Part shown: piece by piece, positions 1 through 8,967 of the stretch
Layout of the letters: every line of letters starts with the position of its first letter
Position numbering within the stretch: position 1 is the stretch's first letter
Assembly: GCA_005882315.1 (NCBI GenBank)
Contig: VBAR01000001.1
Coordinates: 2,429,736-2,493,735 of the forward strand
Length of the DNA: 64,000 nucleotides
Source: Bacteroidota bacterium
GTDB lineage: Bacteria; Bacteroidota; Bacteroidia; Chitinophagales; Chitinophagaceae
Direction: 5' to 3'
Notes under the pieces: generated by a model
What the model saw: only the letters and a program-made list of their open reading frames with translations
Database searches by the model: none
Told to the model about the DNA's origin: nothing
Made by a program: the position numbers and the translations under genes

Positions 1-899
1 ACAGACGTAATATTTACCTTGCAGCTAACCAGGGTGCAGCCAATGCGTACGTATTTACTAATACAGATGTAGGCTACCAATTTAACTGGACGCTGCAGCT
101 CCAAAGAACTTTCGCTAAAGGGCTAACCGTAATGGCTGCTTATAATTACCTGGTTGCAAAAGATGCAAGCTCTATTTCGGCAGAAATTTCAAGTGATGCA
201 TTTGACCGCAACCCAATATTGAATAATGCAAACGAAGCCATTCTTACTCCTTCTTTGTATGGAAATACACATCGCAGTATTGTAGCTGCTTCACGCAAGT
301 TCGATTATGGTCATAATAAAAAATGGGCAACAACAATTTCCTTGTTTGGCTCATGGACCTCAGGTAACCGTTTTGCATATGTGTATGGTGGTGATATTAA
401 TAATGATGGAACTGCTACCAATGATCTGTTATATGTTCCAACTGTTGGAGAAATTGATGCAATGGCTTTTGCTTCGTTAGTAGATGTAGACGGAAATACT
501 ATATCTGCGGCAGCACAAAGACAAGGATTGAAAGATTTTATTCTCCAGGATGAATACCTGAGTGAAAGAAGAGGACTATACACAGAGAAATATGGCGGCG
601 TTACTCCCTGGTATAGCCAGGTGGATGTTAGAATTCTACAGGATCTTATATTGAGCAAGGAAAAAGGACGATCTCTCCAGTTCAGTATTGACCTTGTTAA
701 TCTTGGGAATATGATAAACAGTAATTGGGGTGTTCGTAAATATGCGACTACTTCTGGTTTCTATCAGCCGCTTTCTGTAAACTATAATAACAACAGCCCG
801 GTTTACCAATTCGATCCTTCAAACAAAAGTACATTTATTGATAGTCCCGATCTGCAGAGCCGCTGGCAATTGCAATTTGGATTGAGATATAATTTTTAG
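1..899 (+). CDS. TonB-dependent outer-membrane receptor, C-terminal part
   Basis: This is the 3' end of a longer gene; the frame is open from base 3 and the start lies outside the window. The roughly 298 residues seen are rich in alternating aromatic and polar strands, with segments such as NWTLQLQRTF and RSLQFSIDLVNLGN typical of the last strands of a TonB-dependent beta-barrel. The protein ends in QLQFGLRYNF; a final strand with a terminal Phe is the usual outer-membrane insertion signal. Such receptors import siderophores, glycans or peptides using TonB energy. The substrate cannot be told because the plug and the N-terminal carboxypeptidase-like domain are missing. A strong hairpin terminator follows directly. 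Confidence 0.8.
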   Translation, partial: RRNIYLAANQGAANAYVFTNTDVGYQFNWTLQLQRTFAKGLTVMAAYNYLVAKDASSISAEISSDAFDRNPILNNANEAILTPSLYGNTHRSIVAASRKFDYGHNKKWATTISLFGSWTSGNRFAYVYGGDINNDGTATNDLLYVPTVGEIDAMAFASLVDVDGNTISAAAQRQGLKDFILQDEYLSERRGLYTEKYGGVTPWYSQVDVRILQDLILSKEKGRSLQFSIDLVNLGNMINSNWGVRKYATTSGFYQPLSVNYNNNSPVYQFDPSNKSTFIDSPDLQSRWQLQFGLRYNF

Positions 900-914
900 A
901 ATGTTGATTATACA

Positions 915-953
915 AGAAACCTGTTCAGATAATTGAACAGGTTTCTATTTTTT
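915..953. terminator. Bidirectional terminator between convergent genes
   Basis: A perfect 13-bp stem (AGAAACCTGTTCA at 915-927 against 934-946) with a six-base loop is followed by a run of T on the plus strand. It ends the TonB receptor transcript. The stop codon of the leftward oxidoreductase gene lies inside the right arm, so the hairpin can serve both genes. Confidence 0.85.
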
Positions 954-2135
954 AAATCTTGCTTCTTCTTTATTCTTATCTGATTTATCCAAATGCCGCC
1001 AACGATAACGGCCAGACCATTTATGATTCTTTCCTTCCGCAATAGTTGCGATCATATCACCAATAACAGGCCCCATTTTAAATGCATGTCCGCTGCCACC
1101 GGTTCCGATCGTAAGATTTTTTATTTCGGGATGATTGTCTATCCAGAAATGCCCATCTAATGTATCCGTGTAGCAGCATCTTCTTGTGTAAACAATTTTG
1201 TCATTAGCCAATGAAGGAATCGATTCGTTTAAGAAGTTTTTTAAATGGTTGATGTCTGATTCATACACTACACGTTCATCATGTTCCGGGTCAGTGAGTT
1301 CTATTCCTTTTCCATGATTAGCCAATTTTACCACGTTTGCTTTTGGATGAAACGGAAAACCATACCAACCTGTATTGGAAATATCTGCAGCAAGAACTGG
1401 AAATTTTTCTGCATTGAACAGTTCAGGTTGTGAAGGATCGATGTGAAAAACAGGATGCCCCGTAATTTTTATATATGGCTTTAAAGCAGGAATAAGAACA
1501 TGCGAAAGATTTCCTGCGCAAACGATCACATGTCCTGCATTAAAAATTTTTCCTTCTTTTGTCTTTACACCAATAGCTTTCTGATTTGAAATGAGAATTT
1601 CATTTGCAGTTTGTTCTTCGAAAATTTCACAACCCGATTGTCTTGCATAGTCAGTAAGTCTTTCAACGAGTTTACCAGATTCAGCATAGCCGCCAATGCG
1701 ATGATAAAATCCATCAATATATTTTTCAGCATTGATCGCAGGATAAAATTTTGCAATATCCTGTTGTGTTAATCTTTCAGGCTTGTATCCCTTTTTAATA
1801 AGATTTGAAAAGCTGGCTGCTTCAAAACTTAATGAATCATTTTCAAAATTGTTTTTAGATAACAGCAGAAACCCAACTTCATGGTAAAGTTGTTCATTGA
1901 ACAGATCATTCCATTCACGCCATACAGGTAATGATTCTTCTACCATTTGCATGTACTCAATATCAGTTCCGTATTCCATACGGATGATCTTGCTGATATC
2001 GGTGGACTCCGCTAGCGGATGAGGAATTTTTCCGGGATTTAAAACAGCAACAGAATATTTTCTTTTGCATAATTCAACTGTCGTTGTAACGCCAAAAATA
2101 CCGGCACCAATAATCAAAAAATCATAATGCTTCAT
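945..2135 (-). CDS. FAD-dependent amine/sarcosine oxidase-like oxidoreductase
   Basis: The 396-residue protein starts with the dinucleotide-binding motif GAGIFG (residues 11-16) of the DAO family. Its C-terminal part resembles monomeric sarcosine oxidase and N-methyltryptophan oxidase: RRCCYTDTLDGHFWID near residues 318-333, then GGSGHAFKMGP. In monomeric sarcosine oxidase the Cys in the equivalent position carries the covalent flavin, so Cys320 is the likely FAD attachment site. Family members oxidise secondary amines or N-methyl amino acids with O2, giving H2O2. The real substrate is unknown. There is no signal peptide, so it is cytoplasmic. It stands alone, convergent with the receptor gene and divergent from the next lipoprotein gene. 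Confidence 0.8.
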   Translation of the reverse strand: MKHYDFLIIGAGIFGVTTTVELCKRKYSVAVLNPGKIPHPLAESTDISKIIRMEYGTDIEYMQMVEESLPVWREWNDLFNEQLYHEVGFLLLSKNNFENDSLSFEAASFSNLIKKGYKPERLTQQDIAKFYPAINAEKYIDGFYHRIGGYAESGKLVERLTDYARQSGCEIFEEQTANEILISNQKAIGVKTKEGKIFNAGHVIVCAGNLSHVLIPALKPYIKITGHPVFHIDPSQPELFNAEKFPVLAADISNTGWYGFPFHPKANVVKLANHGKGIELTDPEHDERVVYESDINHLKNFLNESIPSLANDKIVYTRRCCYTDTLDGHFWIDNHPEIKNLTIGTGGSGHAFKMGPVIGDMIATIAEGKNHKWSGRYRWRHLDKSDKNKEEARFKK

Positions 2136-2262
2136 ATTGCAATTAGAGTTAGCTCTTTATTGTTTGTACTTCTATAAAAGTAATTATGATTATTAACTCA
2201 AAGCAACTTGCTAACCTATTATTTCGATACAATAAATATCTATTCATTTAAAATGGCTTTTT

Positions 2263-3387
2263 ATGACAAACATTTTTCAGAAAGCCACCATGTCATTTCT
2301 TCCACCACTTTCAATTATCATCTTAGGATTATTTATCTCGCTTCAAGCATGTAAAAAAGAGATAAGGCAGGATGCACAAGCTGAGCAATCTATTGCAGAC
2401 AAGGATTCCAAAAGCTTAAAGAATTTTATGCAAGTCAATCTTGTGGGTAATAATAACGAGTATGACCCTGTAAGAATTGATCCGCTAATGGTTAACGGTT
2501 GGGGAATTGCGATCAGTCCTACCGGTACGATTTGGATTTCTGCAGAAGCCACTGGTGTAAGCACTGTATATAATAAGGATGGCGGCCAGGTACTTGCAGC
2601 TGTTGCTATTCCTTCACCTACTGCAAATACTGGTGGTCATCCAACTGGCCAGGTATTTAATGCGGGCAGAGGTTTTAGACTTCCCAATCGCAACCCAGCT
2701 CGTTTCATTTTTGCCGGTGCAGATGGAGTTATTTCTGGTTGGAATGGAGGAGCAGCTGCTGTAAGAGTTATTAATGATCCCGGCGATCCTTATCTCGGTA
2801 TTGCCATTGCCCGCAATGGTGCGGATAGTTTTTTGTATGTCGCTAATTTTAAGGATAACGAAATTGAAGTATATGATACTGCATGGCACGAAGTAGATAT
2901 GGAATTTGAGGATGATGATCTGCCTGCAGGTTATGCGCCTTTTAATATCCAGAACATTGGCAACAAACTATATGTAATGTATGCCAAACAAGGTGTAGGT
3001 GAAGAAGAACCGGGCCCGGGTAATGGGTATGTTGATATTTACAATCCTGATGGATCATTGCTGCAACGATTTGCATCAAGAGGGCAGTTAAATGCGCCAT
3101 GGGGAATAGCCAAAGCTCCGGCCAGTTTTTGGGGAACTGCGGCTACTGCTAATGTGATCCTTATTGGAAATTTTGGCGATGGACGGATCAATGCATTTGA
3201 TGAAAATGGAAATTTCCTGGGGCAGCTTCGTGCAAGCGGAAATCCAATTGTAATTGAAGGATTGTGGGGAATCTCATTTGCACCGCCAACCGCAACAGCG
3301 ATCAATCCCAACTGGCTTTATTTTGCGGCAGGTCCGGATGATGAAGAAGAAGGATTATTTGGGTATATAACCCGGGCTGATCAATAA
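2263..3387 (+). CDS. TIGR03118-type beta-propeller lipoprotein
   Basis: The 374-residue protein has a hydrophobic N-terminus ending in the lipobox LQAC (Cys30), so it is probably lipid-anchored in the envelope. The mature part begins with NLVGNN...DPLMVNGWGIAISPTG, which matches the opening of the TIGR03118 family, and carries NHL-like repeat phrases such as NAPWGIAKAP and IEGLWGISFAPP that suggest a propeller fold. The family has no defined biochemical role. A second Met (codon 10) is possible as the start and would leave a shorter signal peptide. It is monocistronic, with its own terminator just downstream. Confidence 0.75.
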   Translation: MTNIFQKATMSFLPPLSIIILGLFISLQACKKEIRQDAQAEQSIADKDSKSLKNFMQVNLVGNNNEYDPVRIDPLMVNGWGIAISPTGTIWISAEATGVSTVYNKDGGQVLAAVAIPSPTANTGGHPTGQVFNAGRGFRLPNRNPARFIFAGADGVISGWNGGAAAVRVINDPGDPYLGIAIARNGADSFLYVANFKDNEIEVYDTAWHEVDMEFEDDDLPAGYAPFNIQNIGNKLYVMYAKQGVGEEEPGPGNGYVDIYNPDGSLLQRFASRGQLNAPWGIAKAPASFWGTAATANVILIGNFGDGRINAFDENGNFLGQLRASGNPIVIEGLWGISFAPPTATAINPNWLYFAAGPDDEEEGLFGYITRADQ

Positions 3388-3411
3388 ATGCAAGCCATTT
3401 CTTTATAATAA

Positions 3412-3440
3412 AAAAAGCTACTGAGATTCAGTAGCTTTTT
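3412..3440. terminator. Bidirectional terminator
   Basis: A 13-bp perfect stem (AAAAAGCTACTGA at 3412-3424 against 3428-3440) closes on a three-base loop, with A-rich and T-rich arms. It lies between the end of the lipoprotein gene and the 3' end of the leftward tRNA-Gln, so it can stop transcription from both sides. Confidence 0.85.
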
Positions 3441-3441
3441 G

Positions 3442-3512
3442 TTGACCCATAAGGATTCGAACCTTAACTGACTGAACCAAAATCAGTAGTGCTACCATTA
3501 CACCATGGGTCA
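3442..3512 (-). tRNA. tRNA-Gln (anticodon TTG)
   Basis: On the minus strand the acceptor stem TGACCCA pairs with TGGGTCA. The anticodon stem ACTGA/TCAGT encloses the loop TTTTGGT, giving anticodon TTG. The T arm TAAGG-TTCGAAT-CCTTA is complete. No CCA is encoded. Confidence 0.95.
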
Positions 3513-3596
3513 AACTCACTCAACATTTCTGTTGGGGTGCAAAAATAAGGGTTGACCTCTTTTTGGCCAAAGGCAATTTGAAAAGTTTCAGAATAT

Positions 3597-4496
3597 TTAC
3601 ACGATTACCTGGTCTTCAGGCAAGATGTTAAAGCTGGCGTTTTCCACCATTTGAGCTTCTTTTTCCCTTCGGGTTATCAATCCTCCCTGTTTTTGAGGAT
3701 CCCATAGTCTTTTCATATTTCTGATCTGTGTTGCAATACCATTCAGGTTTTCGGCAGCAACCAGATTAATTATGTTTTTCATTTCCCTTCTTCGGTCACC
3801 TTCAATGCTTGTTCCGCGGTTGTACACCAAACTTACTAATGCTCCTTGTGCATCGGGCGGAAGTTTTTGTACTCCCGGATAGCGTCTTTTGGTTTTGCCT
3901 GCAAATTCAGGTAATGTAAAAAAATGAAAAGCTCTTATAGCTGTATCAAAAGGAATTTTGACCTGCTTAACAGGTGGTAATGCAGCTTTTGCATTTAAAC
4001 CGGTTTTGCCTTTTACACTTATCAATAGTTGCAGATCAGAAGCTGAAACCAGCGGACCCCAGGTCTCTGTTATTTGTTTTGTTGTATAAAAACCGAGATC
4101 ATAACCGATCCCAATTGTCACACCACTTTCACCACCCGGCCAGATTGGTGATTGATATTTCTGTTCATAAAAAGCTTTTGATGTTACTTCAAAAGCGATC
4201 AACGCATCAATACTTTTTTTAGATAATACCATTGATGCACCGGCTGGTGGTTTGGGTAAAACCGGTGCAATTAATGCTTCTATTTTTGTAACAGTTTCTG
4301 AACCAGGTACACCGTCATCATCAGTGTTTACCATACGCTGCACCATTTTGATAAGTGTTTTCAAATCTGTTGTGTTAGCTGTTTTACCACCACGGCTTAG
4401 CAGTTCAATACAAGTAGCGTTGTCAAAAACTCCGGATTGAGTTACGCCAATCGATGATTGAATATTATTAATACGGGTGGTGAGAGAGGATGGCAT
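3597..4496 (-). CDS. Peptidoglycan-binding-like protein with T4-lysozyme-type muramidase domain
   Basis: The ATG at 4496 gives 299 residues; an upstream in-frame TTG would add 18 residues but is a less likely start. Residues 1-85 contain two repeats resembling peptidoglycan-binding modules (IQSSIGVTQSGVFDNAT and MVQRMVNTDDDGVPGS). After a Pro-rich linker comes a muramidase domain: Glu in ALIAFEV, then SGVTIGIGYDLG, matching the Glu...Thr-IGIG catalytic layout of T4-like lysozymes, and RAFHFFTLPEF and ALVSLVYNRG downstream. It is expected to cut the MurNAc-GlcNAc bond. No signal peptide or holin is visible, so the route to the wall is unclear. It could be a domesticated phage endolysin or a cell-wall remodelling enzyme. 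Confidence 0.7.
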   Translation of the reverse strand: MPSSLTTRINNIQSSIGVTQSGVFDNATCIELLSRGGKTANTTDLKTLIKMVQRMVNTDDDGVPGSETVTKIEALIAPVLPKPPAGASMVLSKKSIDALIAFEVTSKAFYEQKYQSPIWPGGESGVTIGIGYDLGFYTTKQITETWGPLVSASDLQLLISVKGKTGLNAKAALPPVKQVKIPFDTAIRAFHFFTLPEFAGKTKRRYPGVQKLPPDAQGALVSLVYNRGTSIEGDRRREMKNIINLVAAENLNGIATQIRNMKRLWDPQKQGGLITRREKEAQMVENASFNILPEDQVIV

Positions 4497-4582
4497 AAAA
4501 TGAGTTTGATTTATACTTTGAAAGTTAAACTCATTACCCGCACAAGACAATACCCCGTTAGGAGTAATTTTTTTAAGAAAAA

Positions 4583-5761
4583 TTATTCATGTGTCTTATT
4601 CAGAAAACGGGAGATGATAAAAAGTGGAAGGACCATGATCATTCCGCTAATGAAAAAAGGAAGGCTATGATGACTTGAGAACATAGATGTTCCTAATGGC
4701 GGGCCAATTACTCTTGCAAGTGATGAAAAACTTTGATTGGCGCCAAGAACCTGGCCTACATGCACCGGTGGCGCTATGCGGCTAAGCCAGGCTGTTACAG
4801 CAGGAGTGATGCATGAGTTACCAAAAGAAAGAAAGGCGCAGGCTACGATCTCCCATGGGTAAAATAGATCTTTAGGGGGCAGGGGTATTGCTGCAAGCCC
4901 AAGAGCCATAATGATTGCTCCGCCGATAATTAATTGCCGCGATGAAAATATTTTTGAAAGTCTGCCTACTAATAATCCCTGGAACAGTGCTGATGTGATA
5001 CCAATAAATGCAAAAACATAAGTAGTTTCTTTTATTGTTAGCCCATACTTTTCTTTCCATAACAAGCCGCTTGTGATCTGCATAATGCTGAATGCAACTA
5101 CATAGGAAAAGAATAACCACATCAATTGGCTGAAAACCGGTTTGCCTATCCATTTACGAATGGGAGAGATGGGATTTAAATTTCTTTTCTTATCCGGGTC
5201 AATTTGCTGGTTGCTTTCTTTTAAAAATAAATAGCCGCTTAAAAGATTTAATGCGTTAAGTATTGCTGCACCCATCCCAACCCAAAAAGCAGAACCTTCG
5301 CCACTCCAGCCTTTAAATACACCACCGAGATAAGGTCCGATAATAAAACCCAAGCCAAACATGGCGCCGATAAGTCCCATATTTTTTGTACGGTTTTGCG
5401 GTGTTGAAATATCAGACATATAAGCCTGCGCTACACTGATATTAGCACTTCCAACGCCTGCTATCAACCGGGCAGTGAATAATAAAGCTGTATTAGAAAC
5501 AAAACTGAGTAAGATATTTGAGCAAAGTGTAATGAAAATACTCAGCAGCATTACAGGTCTTCGTCCTTTTCTATCACTCATGCCGCCCCAAAGAGGTCCA
5601 AAAATAAAATTCATTCCGGCAAAAATGGCAACACAAATGCCTACATACACTTCCGGCATCTTCATTTCAGTTACAAAATAAGGAAGTACAGGAAAGAGCA
5701 TGCTAAAGCATAGCATGTCTATAAAGACAGTGAAGCAGAGAACGATTTTTTGTTTGGTCAT
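4583..5761 (-). CDS. MFS drug/metabolite exporter, TetA-like
   Basis: The 392-residue protein has about twelve hydrophobic segments. It carries major-facilitator motif A in the loop after TM2 (GGMSDRKGRRPVML, around residues 59-72) and the antiporter motif in TM5 (GLGFIIGPYLGG, around 136-147), which points to proton-coupled export of the TetA/multidrug type. The inner membrane is the expected location. The substrate cannot be deduced; similarity to tetracycline exporters at this level does not show resistance. It lies 86 bp downstream of the lysozyme start on the same strand, and a four-helix-bundle gene precedes it. Confidence 0.82.
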   Translation of the reverse strand: MTKQKIVLCFTVFIDMLCFSMLFPVLPYFVTEMKMPEVYVGICVAIFAGMNFIFGPLWGGMSDRKGRRPVMLLSIFITLCSNILLSFVSNTALLFTARLIAGVGSANISVAQAYMSDISTPQNRTKNMGLIGAMFGLGFIIGPYLGGVFKGWSGEGSAFWVGMGAAILNALNLLSGYLFLKESNQQIDPDKKRNLNPISPIRKWIGKPVFSQLMWLFFSYVVAFSIMQITSGLLWKEKYGLTIKETTYVFAFIGITSALFQGLLVGRLSKIFSSRQLIIGGAIIMALGLAAIPLPPKDLFYPWEIVACAFLSFGNSCITPAVTAWLSRIAPPVHVGQVLGANQSFSSLARVIGPPLGTSMFSSHHSLPFFISGMIMVLPLFIISRFLNKTHE

Positions 5762-5770
5762 TAGGTAAAT

Positions 5771-5803
5771 ATAGCTTTTAGCAATTAGCCTTTAGCTTTT
5801 AGC
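5771..5803. repeat. TTAGC-rich repeat, left arm
   Basis: Tandem TTAGC/TTAGCC units sit just downstream of the four-helix-bundle gene, whose stop codon (5792-5794) lies within them. The segment is similar to the reverse complement of 6195-6225 on the other side of the gene, so the gene is framed by imperfect inverted repeats. Confidence 0.6.
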
Positions 5804-6169
5804 CTGCGGCTTCTCTGCTGTGGTAAGAGTTTCTCTAAAAGCGGTAATCATTTTTTCTTCTTCGGTTAAAATGGCTAATGTATTTCCGATCAATTCCTGG
5901 TTACCGTATTTTACTTCCCGGGCTATCAGAAGCTGGGTCTCTAGTTCAAATGAAGAGCCTAAAGCAATTTCAATAAACCGGTTATAATCTTTATCGCTGC
6001 TTCTGCTGCTGCCTTCAGCAATATTTGAAGGAATAGACACACCCGATTTATTTATCTGCAAGGCTAATCCGAATTTCTCCTGTTGAGGAAATGTTTCGGT
6101 AATTCGGAAACAATTAATAGCAATCTGAAAACCCTTTTGCCAGATTTTTAGTTCCTTGAAATTTCTCAT
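5792..6169 (-). CDS. Four-helix-bundle protein (S23/Avd-like)
   Basis: This 125-residue protein opens with MRNFKELKIWQKGFQIAI and has the central signature GVSIPSNIAEGSSRSSDKDYNRFIEIALGS, hallmarks of the TIGR02436 four-helix-bundle family. Relatives were first met inside intervening sequences of 23S rRNA genes, and the accessory protein Avd of diversity-generating retroelements has the same fold. Here it stands alone, far from any rRNA gene and with no reverse transcriptase nearby. TTAGC-type inverted repeats on both sides suggest it arrived as, or inside, a small mobile cassette. The function of stand-alone copies is unknown. Confidence 0.85.
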   Translation of the reverse strand: MRNFKELKIWQKGFQIAINCFRITETFPQQEKFGLALQINKSGVSIPSNIAEGSSRSSDKDYNRFIEIALGSSFELETQLLIAREVKYGNQELIGNTLAILTEEEKMITAFRETLTTAEKPQAKS

Positions 6170-6194
6170 AAAATCTATTTAATACTTTTAACTC

Positions 6195-6225
6195 TAAAGG
6201 CTAACGGCTAAAAGCTAATGGCTTT
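6195..6225. repeat. TTAGC-rich repeat, right arm
   Basis: The segment carries GGCTAACGGCTAAAAGC-type units, the inverted counterpart of 5771-5803. It contains the stop codon of the cyanophycin synthetase gene (6201-6203), so the last CphA codons are shared with repeat sequence. Confidence 0.6.
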
Positions 6226-8849
6226 TCTTCTCTCTCTTCTCTTTCTTTCAGTTCTCTTATTTTATCTAATGCTCTTGCTACAACATCGCACATGATAGTG
6301 TATAATGCACCTTGTTTAGGGTTTTCATAAATATAATCCAGCGCCTGGTCCTCGTTGGGTATCGTCATTACCGGAATATGTGGATTTACTTTTTCAATTC
6401 CTTCTTTCAATAAGTCGATTATTTCATCTGCTGTTCTTCCCCTGAGATTTTTATCACAGCGGATAATTATTTCATCAAAATAGTTTGCTGATATTTCGCC
6501 GAGTTCACGGATGTCTTCATCCCTTCTATCACCCGTTCCGCTAATAACACCGATACGCATCGGATAATCCAGTTTGCTCACAAAATCACAAAGCAGTTTT
6601 AAGCCATGCGGGTTATGTGCAAAATCAGCCAGCATAGTAAAATTCTTGAAATGGAAAAAGTTCAAACGACCCGGTGTCAAACTTTCGCTTGGAATAAATG
6701 TTTGCAGACCGGTTCTTATATCTTCAATTGTTATATCACGGAATAAATAAGTAGCAAGTACAGCTGGTAAACAGTTGTTGATATTATGTACAGCCTTGCC
6801 TTCATAGGTCAACGGAATTTTCTTTACATCCAATACTCTTATTTTCCATGCTCCTTTCATAATTGTTACAAAACCGTTTTCAAAAACACAACTCAAACCA
6901 TTTTCTGCTGCATGTTCTTTTATTCTTGGATTGTTTTCATCCATGCTGAACAAAGCGATATTGCATTTCAAGTCATCTTTCATTTTGTAAACCAGGTCAT
7001 CATCGGCATTCAAGACTGCATAGCCATGTGGAAAAGCTGTTTCAGGAACTACAGCTTTTACTTTTCCCATCGCTTCGAGTGTATGTATACCCCCAAGACC
7101 CATATGATCGGCCGCAACATTGGTTACTACTGCAACTTCGCAATTTTGAAAAGCCAGACCTGATTTTAAAATTCCGCCTCTTGCACATTCAAGCACAGCA
7201 AAATCAACCGTCGGATCTTTTAAAACAAATTGCGATGAGATAGGCCCGGTACAATCACCTTTCATCATTAGTTGATTTTGTATATAAACTCCGTCTGAAG
7301 TCGTATAGCCAACTTTTTTTCCTGCACTCTTTGCAATATGTGCTGTTAATCTTGTGGTAGTTGTTTTTCCATTTGTACCTGTAATTGCGATAATAGGAAT
7401 TCTTCCAGCACTTCCTTTTGGAAACAGCATGTCAACTACAGGTTCGGCAACATTGCGTGCCAATCCTTCTGACGGTTCTATATGCATACGGAAACCCGGC
7501 GCAGCATTTACTTCCAGTATTGCTCCTCCGTTTTCTGAAACAGGAGTTCGCAGATCAGTTGCCATTACATCAATGCCGCAGATATCCAAACCAATAATTT
7601 TTGCAATGCGTTCAAACATGAAGATATTAGCAGGATGCACTTCATCTGTTACATCGGTTGATGTGCCACCGGTAGAAAGATTAGCAGTTGGTTTCAGTAA
7701 TACTCTTTCACCTTTTGCAGGAATAGTTTCTAAAGTAATGTTAGCGTCATCCAGCATTTTTTGAGTAAACTGGTCAATTGTAATTTGAGTCAGCACCTTT
7801 TCATGACCATAGCCACGCCGAGGATCTTTATTGATTTCTTCAATAAGCCATTTGATATCATGCTTCCCATCACCCACAACAGATGCAGGTGTACGCAAAG
7901 CAGCACAAATAAATTTATAATTGATAACAAGACAACGAAAATCAAACCCTGTAATGAATTTTTCTATTATCACATTGCGGCCATAGACTTTTGCTGCTTC
8001 TAATGCTTTTACGGCTTGCTCCCATGTAGTGATGTTAGTCGTGTTTCCTTTTCCATGATTACCATCAATTGGTTTTATCACTAATGGATAACCATATTTT
8101 TCAATTGCTTCTTTCAAACCTTCTTCTGTTCTTATTACTGTTCCTCTTGGTACAGGGATCTCCGCTGCTTCAAGCAACTGTTTTGTTTCTTCTTTATCAC
8201 AAGCAATATCCACAGCAATATTTCCGGTTGTAGATGCAATTGTGGCACGTATACGTTTCTGGTTTACACCATAACCTAACTGTACCAAACTTTGTTTGTT
8301 CAATCTTATAAAAGGGATTCCTCTTTTAGCAGCTTCATCTACAATACAACCAGTAGAAGGACCGAGCCTTGTATCTTCACGGATCACCCGCATGTTCTGA
8401 ATATCTTCGGCAAGGTCATAGTCTTTCCCATCTATCAATGCTTGTGCAATTCTTACTGATGCTTTTGCTGCATACACCCCGGCATCTTCTTCCATATAGC
8501 TGAACACTACATAATACACACCTTCTTTTTCACCTTCAGGAGTTCTAGTTCTTCCAAAACCTGTATCCATTCCTGCCAGTGTTTGAATTTCCAATGCGAT
8601 ATGTTCTATCACATGACCCATCCAGGTACCTTCGTCAACACGTTCAAAAAAACCACCGGGTTTACCTACACTGCAGCGATGCTCATATAGAGAAGGCAAG
8701 AGTTTTTCCAGCCTTTCCCTGAACCCCGGAATTTTATTAGTCGGCATGTTTTCTTTTTCCTCAAGATCAAGCTTCATCTGGATCAGTTTGTTCCGCCGCA
8801 CACTCCAGTAATTGGGACCTTTCAGCACTTTTATTTCGAGGATGTTCAT
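6201..8849 (-). CDS. cphA: Cyanophycin synthetase
   Basis: The 882-residue length is that expected for CphA, which makes the multi-Arg-poly-Asp storage polymer cyanophycin from Asp, Arg and ATP in the cytoplasm. The order of parts is clear. Residues 1-160 form the N domain, with an HVIEH motif at 79-83. An ATP-grasp domain covers about 190-480 (KPIDGNHGKG at 259-268; ILEVNAAPGFRMH near 443-455), which adds Asp to the backbone. A Mur-ligase-like domain starts with the P-loop GTNGKTTTT near 491-499 and adds Arg to the side chain; DFAHNPHG lies further on. The HxxEH motif fits the zinc-type site reported in some CphA N domains to make primers. The aminotransferase/permease/cphB group diverges from its 5' end. 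Confidence 0.95.
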   Translation of the reverse strand: MNILEIKVLKGPNYWSVRRNKLIQMKLDLEEKENMPTNKIPGFRERLEKLLPSLYEHRCSVGKPGGFFERVDEGTWMGHVIEHIALEIQTLAGMDTGFGRTRTPEGEKEGVYYVVFSYMEEDAGVYAAKASVRIAQALIDGKDYDLAEDIQNMRVIREDTRLGPSTGCIVDEAAKRGIPFIRLNKQSLVQLGYGVNQKRIRATIASTTGNIAVDIACDKEETKQLLEAAEIPVPRGTVIRTEEGLKEAIEKYGYPLVIKPIDGNHGKGNTTNITTWEQAVKALEAAKVYGRNVIIEKFITGFDFRCLVINYKFICAALRTPASVVGDGKHDIKWLIEEINKDPRRGYGHEKVLTQITIDQFTQKMLDDANITLETIPAKGERVLLKPTANLSTGGTSTDVTDEVHPANIFMFERIAKIIGLDICGIDVMATDLRTPVSENGGAILEVNAAPGFRMHIEPSEGLARNVAEPVVDMLFPKGSAGRIPIIAITGTNGKTTTTRLTAHIAKSAGKKVGYTTSDGVYIQNQLMMKGDCTGPISSQFVLKDPTVDFAVLECARGGILKSGLAFQNCEVAVVTNVAADHMGLGGIHTLEAMGKVKAVVPETAFPHGYAVLNADDDLVYKMKDDLKCNIALFSMDENNPRIKEHAAENGLSCVFENGFVTIMKGAWKIRVLDVKKIPLTYEGKAVHNINNCLPAVLATYLFRDITIEDIRTGLQTFIPSESLTPGRLNFFHFKNFTMLADFAHNPHGLKLLCDFVSKLDYPMRIGVISGTGDRRDEDIRELGEISANYFDEIIIRCDKNLRGRTADEIIDLLKEGIEKVNPHIPVMTIPNEDQALDYIYENPKQGALYTIMCDVVARALDKIRELKEREEREEKPLAFSR

Positions 8850-8889
8850 ACTAATAAAGTTGAGGTTGGAAGGTAGTTTTTTTTAATTA

Positions 8890-8942
8890 GGTAGCCAACT
8901 GGGGTACTACTATTGAGCTTTCGTTGCGTCGCACTCTTGTAC
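8890..8942 (-). repeat. Dispersed intergenic repeat, copy 1
   Basis: Read on the minus strand, this 53-bp element begins GTACAAGAGTGCGACGCAAC and continues with an AATAGTAGTAC core. It closely matches copies at 11783-11834 and 36311-36362 and a decayed copy near 35453-35537. It lies 40 bp upstream of the cphA start in the divergent gap. Confidence 0.7.
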
Positions 8943-8967
8943 AGTACAATTTAACTCAGCAGTTTGG

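Noticed and set aside
5792-6169. Four-helix-bundle protein as part of an rRNA intervening sequence or diversity-generating retroelement.
   Set aside because: There is no rRNA gene, reverse transcriptase or template repeat nearby.
7354-7764. Long open frame antisense to cphA (136 codons).
   Set aside because: It lies fully within cphA, has no recognised motif and is a shadow of the coding strand.
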